From contig NZ_JAGEMN010000001.1 of assembly GCF_017921835.1 (NCBI RefSeq), positions 1,357,874-1,421,873 of the forward strand: 64,000 bases of DNA, given 5' to 3'. Below, one piece after another: positions 45,099-54,358 of this stretch. Position 1 is the first letter of the stretch; every line of letters starts with the position of its first letter. Source of the DNA: Sporosarcina sp. 6E9 (GTDB lineage Bacteria; Bacillota; Bacilli; Bacillales_A; Planococcaceae). Under the pieces are notes generated by a model that did not search any database, was not told the origin of the DNA, and was given only the letters and a program-made list of their open reading frames with translations. The translations under genes were made by a program, and so were the position numbers.

Positions 45099-45920
45099 TC
45101 AAAGGTTAAAGACGTCGAATCCACCCATTGTCCCTCGATTGGACATCATGTGGTTTTTCTCCATCATTTCGTATGTAATTTCTTGATCATGTTCAGTTCG
45201 CAATTCAATAATATAGTCAAAATCCTCAATATTGTACTCTGAATGTTGCACAAAGATATCCGGATGCTCGACCACTTTTACTGAAGGTATGCGCATCATC
45301 TCCCGAACAAGCTGTAAATGTCGTTCATCTGTTGCTTTACGAGAAACAATTCCATCTAAGATGAAAATATTGTCTTTCGAGAACTCATCTCCGGCAAGCG
45401 TATTCCGAACCGTTTGCTTGATCATCGTGGAAGAAAGAAAAATCCATTTCTTATTTGCGCAAACACTTGCCGCAACAACAGATTCTGTTTTACCTACACG
45501 TGGCATCCCTCGAATTCCGACTAATTTATGACCCTCTTCTTTAAATATTTCCGCCATAAAGTCAACTAAGATTCCAAGTTCACTTCGAAGAAACCTAAAA
45601 GTTTTGCGGTCTTCAGAATCTCGCAAAATATAGCGTCCATGGCGCACCGCAAGAATATCGCTCAATTTTGGTTCTCGAATCTTCTTGATTTTTATCGTAT
45701 CCATAGTGGAGGCTATTTGCTCAAAACGTTGAATTTGGTCGTCATCATCAGTTGTTAATAAAAGGCCTCTGTGTAAGCCGCCTTCTACTCTATCATGTCC
45801 ACCGTCTACACTGTTAATCGTTGCGATGTTGACTCTTAACATGCCTAGTAGTGAAGAAATATCCCCGAGTAGTCCTGGGCGGTTCACTTGAATTTCATAT
45901 TCGAGATACCACTTTCCCAT
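45099..45920 (-). CDS. ymfK: YmfK, ACT-domain DUF3388 protein
   Basis: The 273-residue protein has an N-terminal ACT-like domain (YEIQVNRPGLLGDISSLLGM then NIATINSVDGG), usually a ligand sensor, followed by a DUF3388 domain with a P-loop-like GIRGMPRVGKTES near residue 136 and WIFLSSTMIKQTVR. Function is unknown. ATG 45920 lies eight bases after GGAAGGGG; a GTG nine bases earlier is less well placed. It sits between ymfI and rodZ, the conserved position. The B. subtilis neighbour ymfJ is absent. Confidence 0.87.
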   Translation of the reverse strand: MGKWYLEYEIQVNRPGLLGDISSLLGMLRVNIATINSVDGGHDRVEGGLHRGLLLTTDDDDQIQRFEQIASTMDTIKIKKIREPKLSDILAVRHGRYILRDSEDRKTFRFLRSELGILVDFMAEIFKEEGHKLVGIRGMPRVGKTESVVAASVCANKKWIFLSSTMIKQTVRNTLAGDEFSKDNIFILDGIVSRKATDERHLQLVREMMRIPSVKVVEHPDIFVQHSEYNIEDFDYIIELRTEHDQEITYEMMEKNHMMSNRGTMGGFDVFNL

Positions 45921-46071
45921 TCGACACACCCCTTCCGGTTATAAGGACGCCTGAAAACGTACATAGTTCCATGATAACGGATTTAAGACAGTAAGAAAAG
46001 GATAAAGTAAAAATCTGGAGACATTACAAAAACAATGGTCAATTTCGCAACTTATTCCTGTGAACCACTGA

Positions 46072-46806
46072 TTAAATGTACCACCCACCATTTACTTTTA
46101 TTATTTCGCCTGTCATATAATCTGCTTTTCCACTTAAAAGAAATTCAACCGTATCTGCTACATTTTTTGGTGTTCCAACTTTCATAAGGGGAATCTCATC
46201 GACAATCATTTGCCGCTCATCTTCAGGGATTGAATCATTCATGCGGGTTTCAATCCAACCTGGTGCAATCGCATTAACACGAACACCTGAATATGCAGCT
46301 TCTTTCGCATATGCTTTGACGAAAGCGTGCTGGGCGCCTTTAACCGCCGAATACATAACTTCTCCGGCTGCTCCAGTGTTTCCCCAGATTGAACCGATGA
46401 AAACAATGTAAGAAGGATTTTCAAGTCTAAGTTTCGATGAAATCAAGCCGATGAAATGGGCGGGATTTTGGACATGTACTTTCCAAAGCGCATCCATATC
46501 GGACGTAGTTGTTTCGGAGAGCAATTTGTACATTGGCTGGCCATTAGCAACAATAACGGCATGAATGTCTGTCAATTGTTGCGCCAATACTTTTGCACCG
46601 TCACTTCTTTTAAAATCTGCTTGTACGATTTTAAATGAAAGTCCCGGAAACTGCTTGCTTAATATCGCTTGAAGGCTTTTAGCTTTCGATTCATTTTCAT
46701 TGTAATGCAAGTATAGTGACCATCCTAGTGCTGCGAGATTTCGGCAAATTGCTTGCCCAATCTCGCCTGAAGCACCGAGGATTACCGCATATCGCTGTTT
46801 ATGCAT
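46072..46806 (-). CDS. ymfI: SDR oxidoreductase YmfI, EF-P 5-aminopentanone reductase
   Basis: The 244-residue short-chain dehydrogenase has the NAD(P)-binding ILGASGEIGQAI near residues 9-20, VANGQPMY, the active-site Ser in FIGSIWGN and YSAVKGAQHAF with Tyr-x3-Lys, then NAIAPGWIETRM. In B. subtilis YmfI reduces 5-aminopentanone to 5-aminopentanol on elongation factor P. ATG 46806 overlaps the ymfH end by eight bases, so the two are coupled; a further in-frame ATG at 46857 lies inside ymfH. The family call is strong, and the specific role follows from synteny with ymfF-ymfH. Confidence 0.9.
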   Translation of the reverse strand: MHKQRYAVILGASGEIGQAICRNLAALGWSLYLHYNENESKAKSLQAILSKQFPGLSFKIVQADFKRSDGAKVLAQQLTDIHAVIVANGQPMYKLLSETTTSDMDALWKVHVQNPAHFIGLISSKLRLENPSYIVFIGSIWGNTGAAGEVMYSAVKGAQHAFVKAYAKEAAYSGVRVNAIAPGWIETRMNDSIPEDERQMIVDEIPLMKVGTPKNVADTVEFLLSGKADYMTGEIIKVNGGWYI

Positions 46807-48100
46807 TTTCTTTTTCTGCTGGAAGTACTTTATAAACCGTAAAGCCACTTTCATCATTGAATGTTGAGAATGCGTTTTTCAAATCTTCAAGCGTCATTTT
46901 TTCAAGCGTTGGTACGACATCAAATAAATTCATATCGTTAAACGAATATCTGGTAAATTGGTTAGCAATAAATTCAATTGAATTGAGGGACCGCATAAAT
47001 TGCCCGATCTTGCGTTTTCTTTGGCGATCCAAATCTTCATCTGTAATTAGCCATGTAGTTGTTGCTTCTTTCAGCCTAGCGCGAATCGCTTTTTCTAGAT
47101 CCTCTGGTTTTTCAGTATCGGATGAAATCATTGAGAAGCCAAATCCATTTTCTAGCATAAAGCTATATGAATAGGATTCATCGATTAAATCATTTTTATA
47201 AGCGTTCGCATAAAAGTCTGATGATCTCCCGAATAAGATATCCATGACAAGTTCTGATGCAAGTTCACGGATGAGCATTTCCTCACCTGAAACATCCGTT
47301 TTCGTGCACTTCATGCCAAAACTTAGTTTTGGTTTTGTTACATCCATGGAGAGCGTTCGTTCTGGTTGGGCAACGGTATCAGGTTCTTCAGGGAAGCTTC
47401 GGGTGATTTCCTCAGCGGGAATAAATGTTTTTTTATTTTGGTTTTCCTTTATGAATTCCATCATTTCTTCTGGATCCACAGCTCCTACGACAAAAAAGAC
47501 CATGTTCGATGGATGATAAAATGTTTCGTAACATTCATGCAAATGTTCCGCTGTAATCTCATCAATCGATTCAATTGTTCCTGCAATATCGATTTTCACA
47601 GGATGCTCATGGTACATATTTTCAATCATTCCGAAATATAAACGCCAGTCGGGCTGATCGTCATACATCGTAATTTCTTGCCCGATAATCCCTTTTTCTT
47701 TTTCAACAGTTTTTTGCGTGAAGTAGGGTTCCTGTACGAAATCAAGCAGCACTTCCGTATTCTCATATAATTTATCTGTTGCAGAAAAAAGATATGAGGT
47801 TCTCGTGAATGAAGTAAATGCATTCGCCGATCCACCAAGAACGCTAAAATCTTGAAATACGTCGCCATCTTCTTTTTCAAAAAGTTTATGTTCTAGAAAA
47901 TGAGCGATACCGTCAGGAACAGTCACTTCTTCATTTTTACCAAATGGAATAAATGTCCGGTCGATAGAACCGTATTTTGTTGTAAAGGTTACATATGTCT
48001 TGGAAAATCCCCGTTTTGGTAAAATATAAACATCAAGACCATTTTCCAATTTCTCATTATATAAAGTTTCCTGCAAGTTTTCAAAATGCACTTTATTCAT
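46799..48100 (-). CDS. ymfH: YmfH (YfmH), M16 peptidase-like EF-P modification-associated protein
   Basis: The 433-residue M16 family protein keeps the inverted zinc motif in GIAHFLEHKLFE (HFLEH near residue 65) and a downstream Glu in KEKGIIGQEITMYDD, so it may be an active metallopeptidase. Domain pairs resemble a processing peptidase: YHPSNMVFFVVGAVDPEEMM in the first half and a RSSDFYANAYKNDLIDE region in the second. It pairs with YmfF, which lacks the full zinc site, as in alpha/beta M16 heterodimers. It overlaps ymfF by eight bases and ymfI by eight. Confidence 0.9.
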   Translation of the reverse strand: MNKVHFENLQETLYNEKLENGLDVYILPKRGFSKTYVTFTTKYGSIDRTFIPFGKNEEVTVPDGIAHFLEHKLFEKEDGDVFQDFSVLGGSANAFTSFTRTSYLFSATDKLYENTEVLLDFVQEPYFTQKTVEKEKGIIGQEITMYDDQPDWRLYFGMIENMYHEHPVKIDIAGTIESIDEITAEHLHECYETFYHPSNMVFFVVGAVDPEEMMEFIKENQNKKTFIPAEEITRSFPEEPDTVAQPERTLSMDVTKPKLSFGMKCTKTDVSGEEMLIRELASELVMDILFGRSSDFYANAYKNDLIDESYSYSFMLENGFGFSMISSDTEKPEDLEKAIRARLKEATTTWLITDEDLDRQRKRKIGQFMRSLNSIEFIANQFTRYSFNDMNLFDVVPTLEKMTLEDLKNAFSTFNDESGFTVYKVLPAEKENA

Positions 48101-49376
48101 TAGAAGTATCCTCCTTACCCGATAACAAATAGACGACTTCCAATTGAATGTCCTCTGCCATCTTCTTTACATCATCTTTTGTAACGGCATTCCACTTGGA
48201 AATAAGATAATCCGCAGTGAAATCTTCATCAAGCTCTTTAAACTGATCGTATACCTCAATTTGCCCTCTTGCCGAATCGAAGGTACTTGTAATGCTGTTG
48301 GTGAGTAAAGCTTTCGTTTGATCTAATTCAAGATCCGTTACCTCTCCATTTTGAAGTGCTAATAGTTGTTCCTTAATAAGCGCTACAGCTTTTTCTTCTA
48401 ATTTTGCGTCAATCCCTGCCATGACAGAAACTAGACCATAATGGGAAGCATAAGAACTAGACGCGTAATAAGCCATACTTTCTTTTTCACGAACATTCAT
48501 AAATAATTTACTGTGAGCAAATCCACCGAACACGCCATTCATCATTTGCATTTTCGTATAATCCGGATGATGAATCGTAATAGGCGTACTAAAGCCAAGA
48601 TGTAGTTTTCCTTGTTTCATGTCTTGTTTTTCCCGTACATGTTCAGGTTCGGCACGATTAACATTTTCTGTCGTCTTGAAAGTTTCTATTTTACGTGCTG
48701 GACGAGCGCCAAATGATAGAACCGCTTTTAATCTTTCGGCAATTTCCATCTCGTCGATATCGCCTGCAACATAAATGTCAATCGTGTCTTCCTCGATCAT
48801 CGATTTATAAGTTGCTAGTAAAGTTTCAGGTGTTATTGCTGCTACCGCTTCTTCTGTTCCATCTGAGCTAGTCGAAATCGGGCTATTCGGCCGCAAGACT
48901 TCAAGCATTCGTTGTTGCGCGTAACTTGTTTTATTATCATATTGCGAACGAATTCTTTCACGGACTGATTTTTTCTCCCGTTCAACGATTTCTGCTTTAA
49001 AATTCCCACCGGCTAGATTCGGATTGAAAATAACAGTTCCCAGTAATTCGATAGCTTCCGCTAGAACGCCGCCATCCGACAGAAATTCATCATTCACACA
49101 TTCAACATTCAAAGACAGAATATGCGTATCACCGCGTTTTGCAACACCCGTGTACATAATAGTCCCATATAAATCATCTAATTTATTGCGGAGTTCGGTT
49201 TGCGTTCGGTACATGCCATTTGAATCTTCTAAAACATTTGCAAGCACAGCTCGTGCAGCTGCAGTCTTAACATCAAGATTACTTTTCCACTTAATAGCAA
49301 AGTTTACTGTCTTGAATTGATTTGACTTTCGGGTATATAAGGTTACACCTTGTTCTAATCGATTTTTTGTAAACAT
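48093..49376 (-). CDS. ymfF: YmfF (YfmF), M16 peptidase-like EF-P modification-associated protein
   Basis: The 427-residue M16-like protein lacks an HxxEH motif in its N-terminal part (AARAVLANVLEDSNGMYRTQ occupies that place), so it is probably the non-catalytic partner of YmfH. The paired M16 folds are visible (EIVEREKKSVRERIRSQYDN, GGFAHSKLFMNVREKESMAY, SSSYASHYGLVSVMAGID). ATG 49376 follows AGAGGTGCTAGG; an upstream in-frame ATG 96 bases earlier lacks such a site. It is the first gene of ymfF-ymfH-ymfI. The nup operon upstream ends in a terminator, so this begins a new unit. Confidence 0.9.
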   Translation of the reverse strand: MFTKNRLEQGVTLYTRKSNQFKTVNFAIKWKSNLDVKTAAARAVLANVLEDSNGMYRTQTELRNKLDDLYGTIMYTGVAKRGDTHILSLNVECVNDEFLSDGGVLAEAIELLGTVIFNPNLAGGNFKAEIVEREKKSVRERIRSQYDNKTSYAQQRMLEVLRPNSPISTSSDGTEEAVAAITPETLLATYKSMIEEDTIDIYVAGDIDEMEIAERLKAVLSFGARPARKIETFKTTENVNRAEPEHVREKQDMKQGKLHLGFSTPITIHHPDYTKMQMMNGVFGGFAHSKLFMNVREKESMAYYASSSYASHYGLVSVMAGIDAKLEEKAVALIKEQLLALQNGEVTDLELDQTKALLTNSITSTFDSARGQIEVYDQFKELDEDFTADYLISKWNAVTKDDVKKMAEDIQLEVVYLLSGKEDTSNE

Positions 49377-49479
49377 CCTAGCACCTCTGTTTTTGTTAAT
49401 ATGTGTCATACTCACATCACTATACATTCCAACTGGCTCTTCATGCAAATTAGTCGTTCTATTAAAGTTCAAAAAAATT

Positions 49480-49522
49480 AAAAAGCTACCCGAAGTCTTT
49501 TACGACTTTCAAGGTAGCTTAA
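49480..49522 (-). terminator. Terminator of the nucleoside transporter operon
   Basis: Minus-strand AAGCTACC with TTGAAAGTCG pairs with CGACTT-like and GGTAGCTT arms, followed by TTTTAATTTTTTT, seven bases after the last permease gene. Confidence 0.8.
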
Positions 49523-49528
49523 AATTTC

Positions 49529-50488
49529 TTAACGTTGTCCTTTTATATATGGTTGTCCGTTAGCCTTCGGAGCTGTTGCCCTACCGATAAATCCTGCAAG
49601 TGCTAAAATTGTTAGAACGTATGGCAAAATGTGTAGATAAACTGTCGGAACATTTTTCAAAAATTCGATGGATGGCGCACTAATCGCTAGCGCCTGCGCA
49701 AATCCGAAAAACAATGCCGCGCCCATTGCACCGATTGGATGCCATTTACCAAAAATCATTGCGGCTAACGCCATAAAGCCTTGTCCATTAATCGTGGCGT
49801 GCCCAAAGTCATTCGTCATCGTTTGAGAATAAATCGCGCCGCCAATACCAGCTAGACCACCAGAAATAATGACTGCAATATAGCGTATTTTCGTCACGTT
49901 AATTCCCATCGTGTCTGCAGCTAGCGGATGTTCACCAACAGAACGCAATCGTAGCCCAAACGGCATTTTGTAAATGACAAACCATGCCAATACTGCCAAT
50001 AGAATCGCTAATATTGATGAACCATAGATTCCTTTAAAAAACATTGGTCCAAGAACCGGTATATCTTCCAAAAAAGGAACGTTAAAACGCGGAATACTGC
50101 GTTGAATAAAGTCCGTCTGTCCTTTTCCGTATATTAATTTCACTGTAAATAAAGCGACTGCGATTCCTAGCATATTAATCGCAACACCCGATACAACTTG
50201 ATCGGCTCGGAAAGTAATCGAGGCGACAGCATGCATGATTGAAAAGATTGCTGATACAATCATCGCCGCAAGTAAAGCTAGCCACGGCGTCCAAGCGCCA
50301 AAGGTACCTGCAAATGTTAAGTTAAACAAAATACCGATGAAAGCCCCCATAACCATTAGCCCCTCAAGTCCGATGTTGACAACACCAGAACGTTCCGAGA
50401 AAACGCCGCCAATCGCAGTAAATATTAAAGGCGCTGCGTATGAAATGGTAATTGGCACGATGAAATATAGTATATCAAGAAAACCCAT
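49529..50488 (-). CDS. nupQ: Nucleoside ABC transporter permease NupQ-like
   Basis: The 319-residue permease belongs to the branched-chain/ribose-type (BPD_transp_2) family. It has about eight to nine helices and the GVFSERSGVVNIGLEGLMVMG motif near residues 28-48, plus VGEHPLAADTMGINV, the coupling-helix region that contacts the ATPase. In B. subtilis NupNOPQ (YufNOPQ) imports guanosine and other nucleosides. It forms the channel with the preceding permease, separated by one base. Substrate assignment rests on the BMP lipoprotein and operon order. Confidence 0.87.
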   Translation of the reverse strand: MGFLDILYFIVPITISYAAPLIFTAIGGVFSERSGVVNIGLEGLMVMGAFIGILFNLTFAGTFGAWTPWLALLAAMIVSAIFSIMHAVASITFRADQVVSGVAINMLGIAVALFTVKLIYGKGQTDFIQRSIPRFNVPFLEDIPVLGPMFFKGIYGSSILAILLAVLAWFVIYKMPFGLRLRSVGEHPLAADTMGINVTKIRYIAVIISGGLAGIGGAIYSQTMTNDFGHATINGQGFMALAAMIFGKWHPIGAMGAALFFGFAQALAISAPSIEFLKNVPTVYLHILPYVLTILALAGFIGRATAPKANGQPYIKGQR

Positions 50489-50489
50489 T

Positions 50490-51533
50490 TCACTTCGCCC
50501 CCTTTTTCTTATTCATGCGATTTAGGATCACTCGAATGATATATCCCGAAGCAACGAAGAAAATAATGAGTGCAATAATGATTGAAACAATCTCTGTCGG
50601 AACCCCAGCCTCATTCGGCATATTCCCTGCACCGTATTTCAATGAGCCGAATAATGATGCCCCGAAAATGACTCCGAGCGGTGTATTCGCGCCTAATAAT
50701 GCAACTGCGATACCATCAAACCCAATCCCGGTAAAGCCCCCCATATTAGCCAAATAACCAAATGTTCCAAGCGCCTCCATGGATCCAGCCAGGCCCGCAA
50801 ATGCACCTGAAATCACCATGGATAGAACGATGTTTCGATTTACGTTCATGCCCGCGTATTGCGAAGCGTGCTCATTGAAGCCAACTGATTTCAACTCGTA
50901 GCCTGTTTTGGTTTTCTCCAATAAAAACCACATGACACCAACCATCGCGAGCGCTACTAATATGCCGTAGTGAAGTGTTGAATAATCCGTTAGGTTGGAT
51001 AAAAATTCAGACCGAAGTGATGCTGTTGCGCTAATTTTTTCAGTCTTATAGGTTCCGGATACCGTTTTGATTAACGCATTGACTACATGAAGTGCAATAT
51101 AGTTCATCATGATCGTAACGATTACCTCGTGAACTCGTAAAGTAGCTTTTAAAATCCCTGGCACTAATCCCCATAATGCACCCGCTAAAGCGGCTGCAAT
51201 AAGGGCAAACGGCAAATGAATGATTTTCGGCAAATCAAATGCCGATCCAACATACGCGGCTGCAAACCAACCGACGATTAGTTGCCCTTCTACCCCAATA
51301 TTAAATAAACCTGCACGGAATGCGAATGCAACTGCTAATCCCGCTAATATATAAGGACTTATTTGTCTAATCGTTTCCCCAATTGCATAAGCATCACCGA
51401 AAATACCATTCCACAATGCGATATAACCGGCAACTGGATCATAGCCGCTGAATATCATGACAATTGCCCCGACAATTAAGCCCAATATTATGGAAATGAC
51501 AGGTACTAATAGATTGATAACTCTATTCGACAT
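50490..51533 (-). CDS. nupP: Nucleoside ABC transporter permease NupP-like
   Basis: The 347-residue permease shows the BPD_transp_2 fold with about ten helices, FRAGLFNIGVEGQLIVGWF in the N-terminal half and SVGFNEHASQYAGMNV as the coupling helix, followed by FAGLAGSMEALG and GFTGIGFDGIAVALLG. ATG 51533 lies six bases after AGGTGAGG and overlaps the end of the ATPase gene by 11 bases, so they are translationally coupled. It partners the downstream permease. The substrate, probably nucleosides, is inferred from family and operon. Confidence 0.87.
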   Translation of the reverse strand: MSNRVINLLVPVISIILGLIVGAIVMIFSGYDPVAGYIALWNGIFGDAYAIGETIRQISPYILAGLAVAFAFRAGLFNIGVEGQLIVGWFAAAYVGSAFDLPKIIHLPFALIAAALAGALWGLVPGILKATLRVHEVIVTIMMNYIALHVVNALIKTVSGTYKTEKISATASLRSEFLSNLTDYSTLHYGILVALAMVGVMWFLLEKTKTGYELKSVGFNEHASQYAGMNVNRNIVLSMVISGAFAGLAGSMEALGTFGYLANMGGFTGIGFDGIAVALLGANTPLGVIFGASLFGSLKYGAGNMPNEAGVPTEIVSIIIALIIFFVASGYIIRVILNRMNKKKGAK

Positions 51534-53094
51534 TTCTATCCTCACCTTCTTTCAGTACAACTTCATCACCAACAACCATCATTTCACTCTTCTGGTGACC
51601 AGCCATTAATAACCCTAGTTCTTGTTCAGTTGTTTCTGACGGATTCACGGTATCGACAATTTGGCCATCATAGATAACTGCTATTCTATCAGACACATTC
51701 ATAACTTCATCGAGCTCAAAAGAAATTAACAAAACAGCTTTTCCTTTGTCTCGCTGCTCTATCAATCTTTTATGGATAAATTCAATTGCACCAACATCAA
51801 GTCCACGGGTTGGCAGTGCTGCAATTAACAAATCCGGATTACGCTCCACTTCTCGTCCGATAATAAGCTTTTGTTGATTACCCCCGGACAGAGCGCGTAC
51901 AGGCTCATGCTCGCCTTGTGTCCGCACATCATACGTTTCAATAATTCCTTTAGCCTTTTCAGACACAATTTTATAATTCATAATGCCGTTTTTCGAATAA
52001 GGTGCATGATAATAGGATTGCAAAGCGGCGTTATAACCGACAGAAAACTCCAAAACTAATCCATGCTTATGGCGATCCTGAGGAATATGACCAAGTCCCG
52101 TTTCCGTGATTTCTCGCGGACGTTTACCTGTAATATCTTTAGCGTTAATTGATATTTTTCCATCCTTCACCTTTCGAAGTCCCGTTATTGCTTCGATAAG
52201 TTCGCTTTGACCGTTCCCATCGATTCCTGCAATCCCAACAATTTCACCTCTTCTAACCGATAGATTCAATCCTTTAACTTTTGCTACTCCGCGATAATCT
52301 TCCACTACAAGATTCTCAATATGTAAAACTTCCTCGGTTGGAAACGCAGGACCTTTTTCCGTTTTGAAAACGACTTGTCTCCCAACCATTAATGTCGCAA
52401 GCTCTTCCGGATTGGATTCTTCGGTAATTACAGTACCAATACCTTGGCCTTTACGGATAACTGTCACGCGATCCGTGACATCCATAATTTCTTGGAGCTT
52501 ATGTGTTATTAAAATAATCGACTTCTCTTCCTCAATCAGCTTTTTCATAATAATAAATAGCTCATCAATTTCTTGCGGTGTTAGAGATGCGGTTGGTTCA
52601 TCAAATATTAGGATTTCCGCACCCCGATAAAGCGTTTTCAAAATTTCCACCCGCTGTTGCATGCCGACAGAAATATCTGCGATTTTCGCGTATGGATCCA
52701 CATTTAACCCGTATAATTTTGAGATTTCTGCAACTTTTTTTGCAGCATCCCGGATATTGATGGTTCCCATTTTTTTTGGTTCGTTGCCTAAGATTATATT
52801 TTCTGTAACAGTTAAGTTTTCTACTAACATAAAGTGCTGGTGAACCATTCCGATGCCCAAGTTATTTGCGATATTAGGATTAGATATTGCGACTTTTTCA
52901 CCACGAACTCGAATTTCTCCGCCTTCAGGTTGATAAAGGCCAAAAAGAACGTTCATTAATGTTGATTTACCTGCGCCATTTTCACCTAGAAGCGCATGGA
53001 TTTCCCCTTTTTTTAACTGAAGCGTAATGTTATCGTTCGCAACGAAATTACCGAATTCTTTTCTAATATCCAGCATTTCAATGACGTATTCCAA
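51523..53094 (-). CDS. nupO: Nucleoside ABC transporter ATP-binding protein NupO-like
   Basis: This 523-residue protein has two fused ATPase domains. The first has Walker A GENGAGKST near residues 38-46, signature SVGMQQRVEI and Walker B LIFDEPTASL. The second has the degenerate GIDGNGQSEL in place of Walker A, signature ALSGGNQQKL and the atypical AALPTRGLD. This resembles RbsA-type subunits in which one site is less active. TTG 53094 lies eight bases after AAAGGAG; GTG 53103 is too close. A long hairpin separates it from the binding-protein gene. Confidence 0.9.
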   Translation of the reverse strand: MEYVIEMLDIRKEFGNFVANDNITLQLKKGEIHALLGENGAGKSTLMNVLFGLYQPEGGEIRVRGEKVAISNPNIANNLGIGMVHQHFMLVENLTVTENIILGNEPKKMGTINIRDAAKKVAEISKLYGLNVDPYAKIADISVGMQQRVEILKTLYRGAEILIFDEPTASLTPQEIDELFIIMKKLIEEEKSIILITHKLQEIMDVTDRVTVIRKGQGIGTVITEESNPEELATLMVGRQVVFKTEKGPAFPTEEVLHIENLVVEDYRGVAKVKGLNLSVRRGEIVGIAGIDGNGQSELIEAITGLRKVKDGKISINAKDITGKRPREITETGLGHIPQDRHKHGLVLEFSVGYNAALQSYYHAPYSKNGIMNYKIVSEKAKGIIETYDVRTQGEHEPVRALSGGNQQKLIIGREVERNPDLLIAALPTRGLDVGAIEFIHKRLIEQRDKGKAVLLISFELDEVMNVSDRIAVIYDGQIVDTVNPSETTEQELGLLMAGHQKSEMMVVGDEVVLKEGEDRNVE

Positions 53095-53127
53095 TGGGTT
53101 CACTCCTTTAATAATTGACTTACAAAA

Positions 53128-53176
53128 TTAATACAAGAAAAGATTCCATATTCGGAGGAAACCTTTCTTGTATTAA
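53128..53176. other. Long intercistronic hairpin between the BMP lipoprotein and nupO genes
   Basis: TTAATACAAGAAA (53128-53140) pairs exactly with TTTCTTGTATTAA (53164-53176), with TTCC/GGAA adding inner pairs. No T-run follows on the minus strand. It probably protects or processes the mRNA end of the binding-protein gene. Confidence 0.65.
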
Positions 53177-53199
53177 TTTACATTTGATAAAATTAGGAA

Positions 53200-53216
53200 G
53201 GCCGGAAAACCCGGCC
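53200..53216. other. GC-rich hairpin directly after the BMP lipoprotein gene
   Basis: GGCCGG pairs with CCGGCC around a five-base loop, 16 bases after the stop. Minus-strand TTCCTAATTTT follows, so partial termination is possible. Confidence 0.55.
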
Positions 53217-53231
53217 CCTAGCTATACTAAA

Positions 53232-54302
53232 TTATTTCTTTGGATCTGCTGATACTACAATTTCTCCATCAACAATCTGTTTTGATAATTCGTCGATTTT
53301 GTCAAGAACATCTTGAGGAATTGCCCCGCGAGAATCAGCAAGTTCAATCATGCCTTCAGCAATACCATAGCGAGTGATTTCGCCGCCTGGGAATTCGTCT
53401 TTTTCAGCAAGTTCCGCAACGCTGATAACTGATAGGTCAACACGTTTAAGCATCGAAGTAAGCGTGATGTTATGGTCGCCCACTTGGCCTTCATCGTACT
53501 GGTCTGAGTCAACACCGATTACCCAAATATACTCATCCGGGTTTGCAGATTTACGCTCTTTCGCTTCTGAGAATACCCCGTTACCCGTTCCGCCAGCTGC
53601 GTGGAAGATAATGTCAACACCGGAAGTGTACATACGGTTTGCAGCCGCTTTTCCATCTTCCGCTTTATCAAAGTTACCCGTATACTGTACGTCTACTTTA
53701 ATATCAGGGTTAACAGCCGCAACACCTTCTACAAATCCTGCATGGAAACGTTCAATAACTGGAATTTCCATTCCGCCAACAAATCCGATTTTGTCGGATT
53801 TCGTCATAAGTGCAGCTGCCGCGCCTGCAAGAAATGAACCTTCTTGTTCTTTAAACATAATACTTGCAACGTTTTCTACTTCTGATTCTTCATCGACAAG
53901 TCCGAACATAGCATCTGGGTTCTGTTCAGCAATTGTTTCAATTGCATCTTTAAGTAGGAATCCGATTCCATAAACGACATCGAAATCACGACGAACAAGT
54001 CTATTCAAGTTTGTCTCGTATTCAGAAGCGTCATTAGATTGTAGGTAGTCGTAACCTTTATCTCCTTTTTCTAGGCCGTTTTTCTTTCCGTATTCTTCAA
54101 TCCCTTTCCAAGCAGATTGGTTAAACGATTTGTCGTCAACGCCGCCTGTATCCGTTACCATTGCTACCGATACAGCGTTTTCATTTACTTCGCTAGAGCC
54201 TGTAGTTTCTTTGCCTTTGTCTTTATCAGTACCGCAAGCGCCGAGCAAACCGCCGATAACAAGCATCATTGCAAGTGCAAGACCCAATTTACTTTTTCTC
54301 AA
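53232..54302 (-). CDS. nupN: BMP family nucleoside-binding lipoprotein NupN-like
   Basis: The 356-residue protein begins with a lipoprotein signal, MRKSKLGLALAMMLVIGGLL then GAC with the lipidated Cys at residue 23. The mature Bmp/PnrA domain starts VAMVTDTGGVDDKSFNQSAW, with GFLLKDAIE, DIIFHAAGGTGNGVFSEAKE and VIGVDSDQYDEG, the residues lining the nucleoside pocket in the PnrA family. It delivers substrate to NupOPQ. TTG 54302 has GGAGG eight bases upstream. A GTATAGAC operator-like site lies just upstream at 54346-54353. A synonym in other Bacillus is Med-like/YufN. Confidence 0.88.
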   Translation of the reverse strand: MRKSKLGLALAMMLVIGGLLGACGTDKDKGKETTGSSEVNENAVSVAMVTDTGGVDDKSFNQSAWKGIEEYGKKNGLEKGDKGYDYLQSNDASEYETNLNRLVRRDFDVVYGIGFLLKDAIETIAEQNPDAMFGLVDEESEVENVASIMFKEQEGSFLAGAAAALMTKSDKIGFVGGMEIPVIERFHAGFVEGVAAVNPDIKVDVQYTGNFDKAEDGKAAANRMYTSGVDIIFHAAGGTGNGVFSEAKERKSANPDEYIWVIGVDSDQYDEGQVGDHNITLTSMLKRVDLSVISVAELAEKDEFPGGEITRYGIAEGMIELADSRGAIPQDVLDKIDELSKQIVDGEIVVSADPKK

Positions 54303-54340
54303 TGTAAGACCCTCCTATGATTTTTGTTTTTATATTAGTA

Positions 54341-54358
54341 AGGACGTATAGACGTCTT
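54341..54358. promoter_or_regulatory. Candidate HutC-type GntR operator upstream of the BMP gene
   Basis: AGGACGTATAGACGTCTT is an imperfect palindrome containing GTATAGAC, matching the HutC subfamily consensus GTMTAKAC. It overlaps the end of ymfC and lies near the start of the transporter operon. YmfC is the obvious candidate binder. Confidence 0.5.

Noticed and set aside
53374-53973. 199-codon plus-strand open frame opposite the BMP lipoprotein gene
   Set aside because: It is a shadow of a highly conserved gene, without ribosome site or family features.
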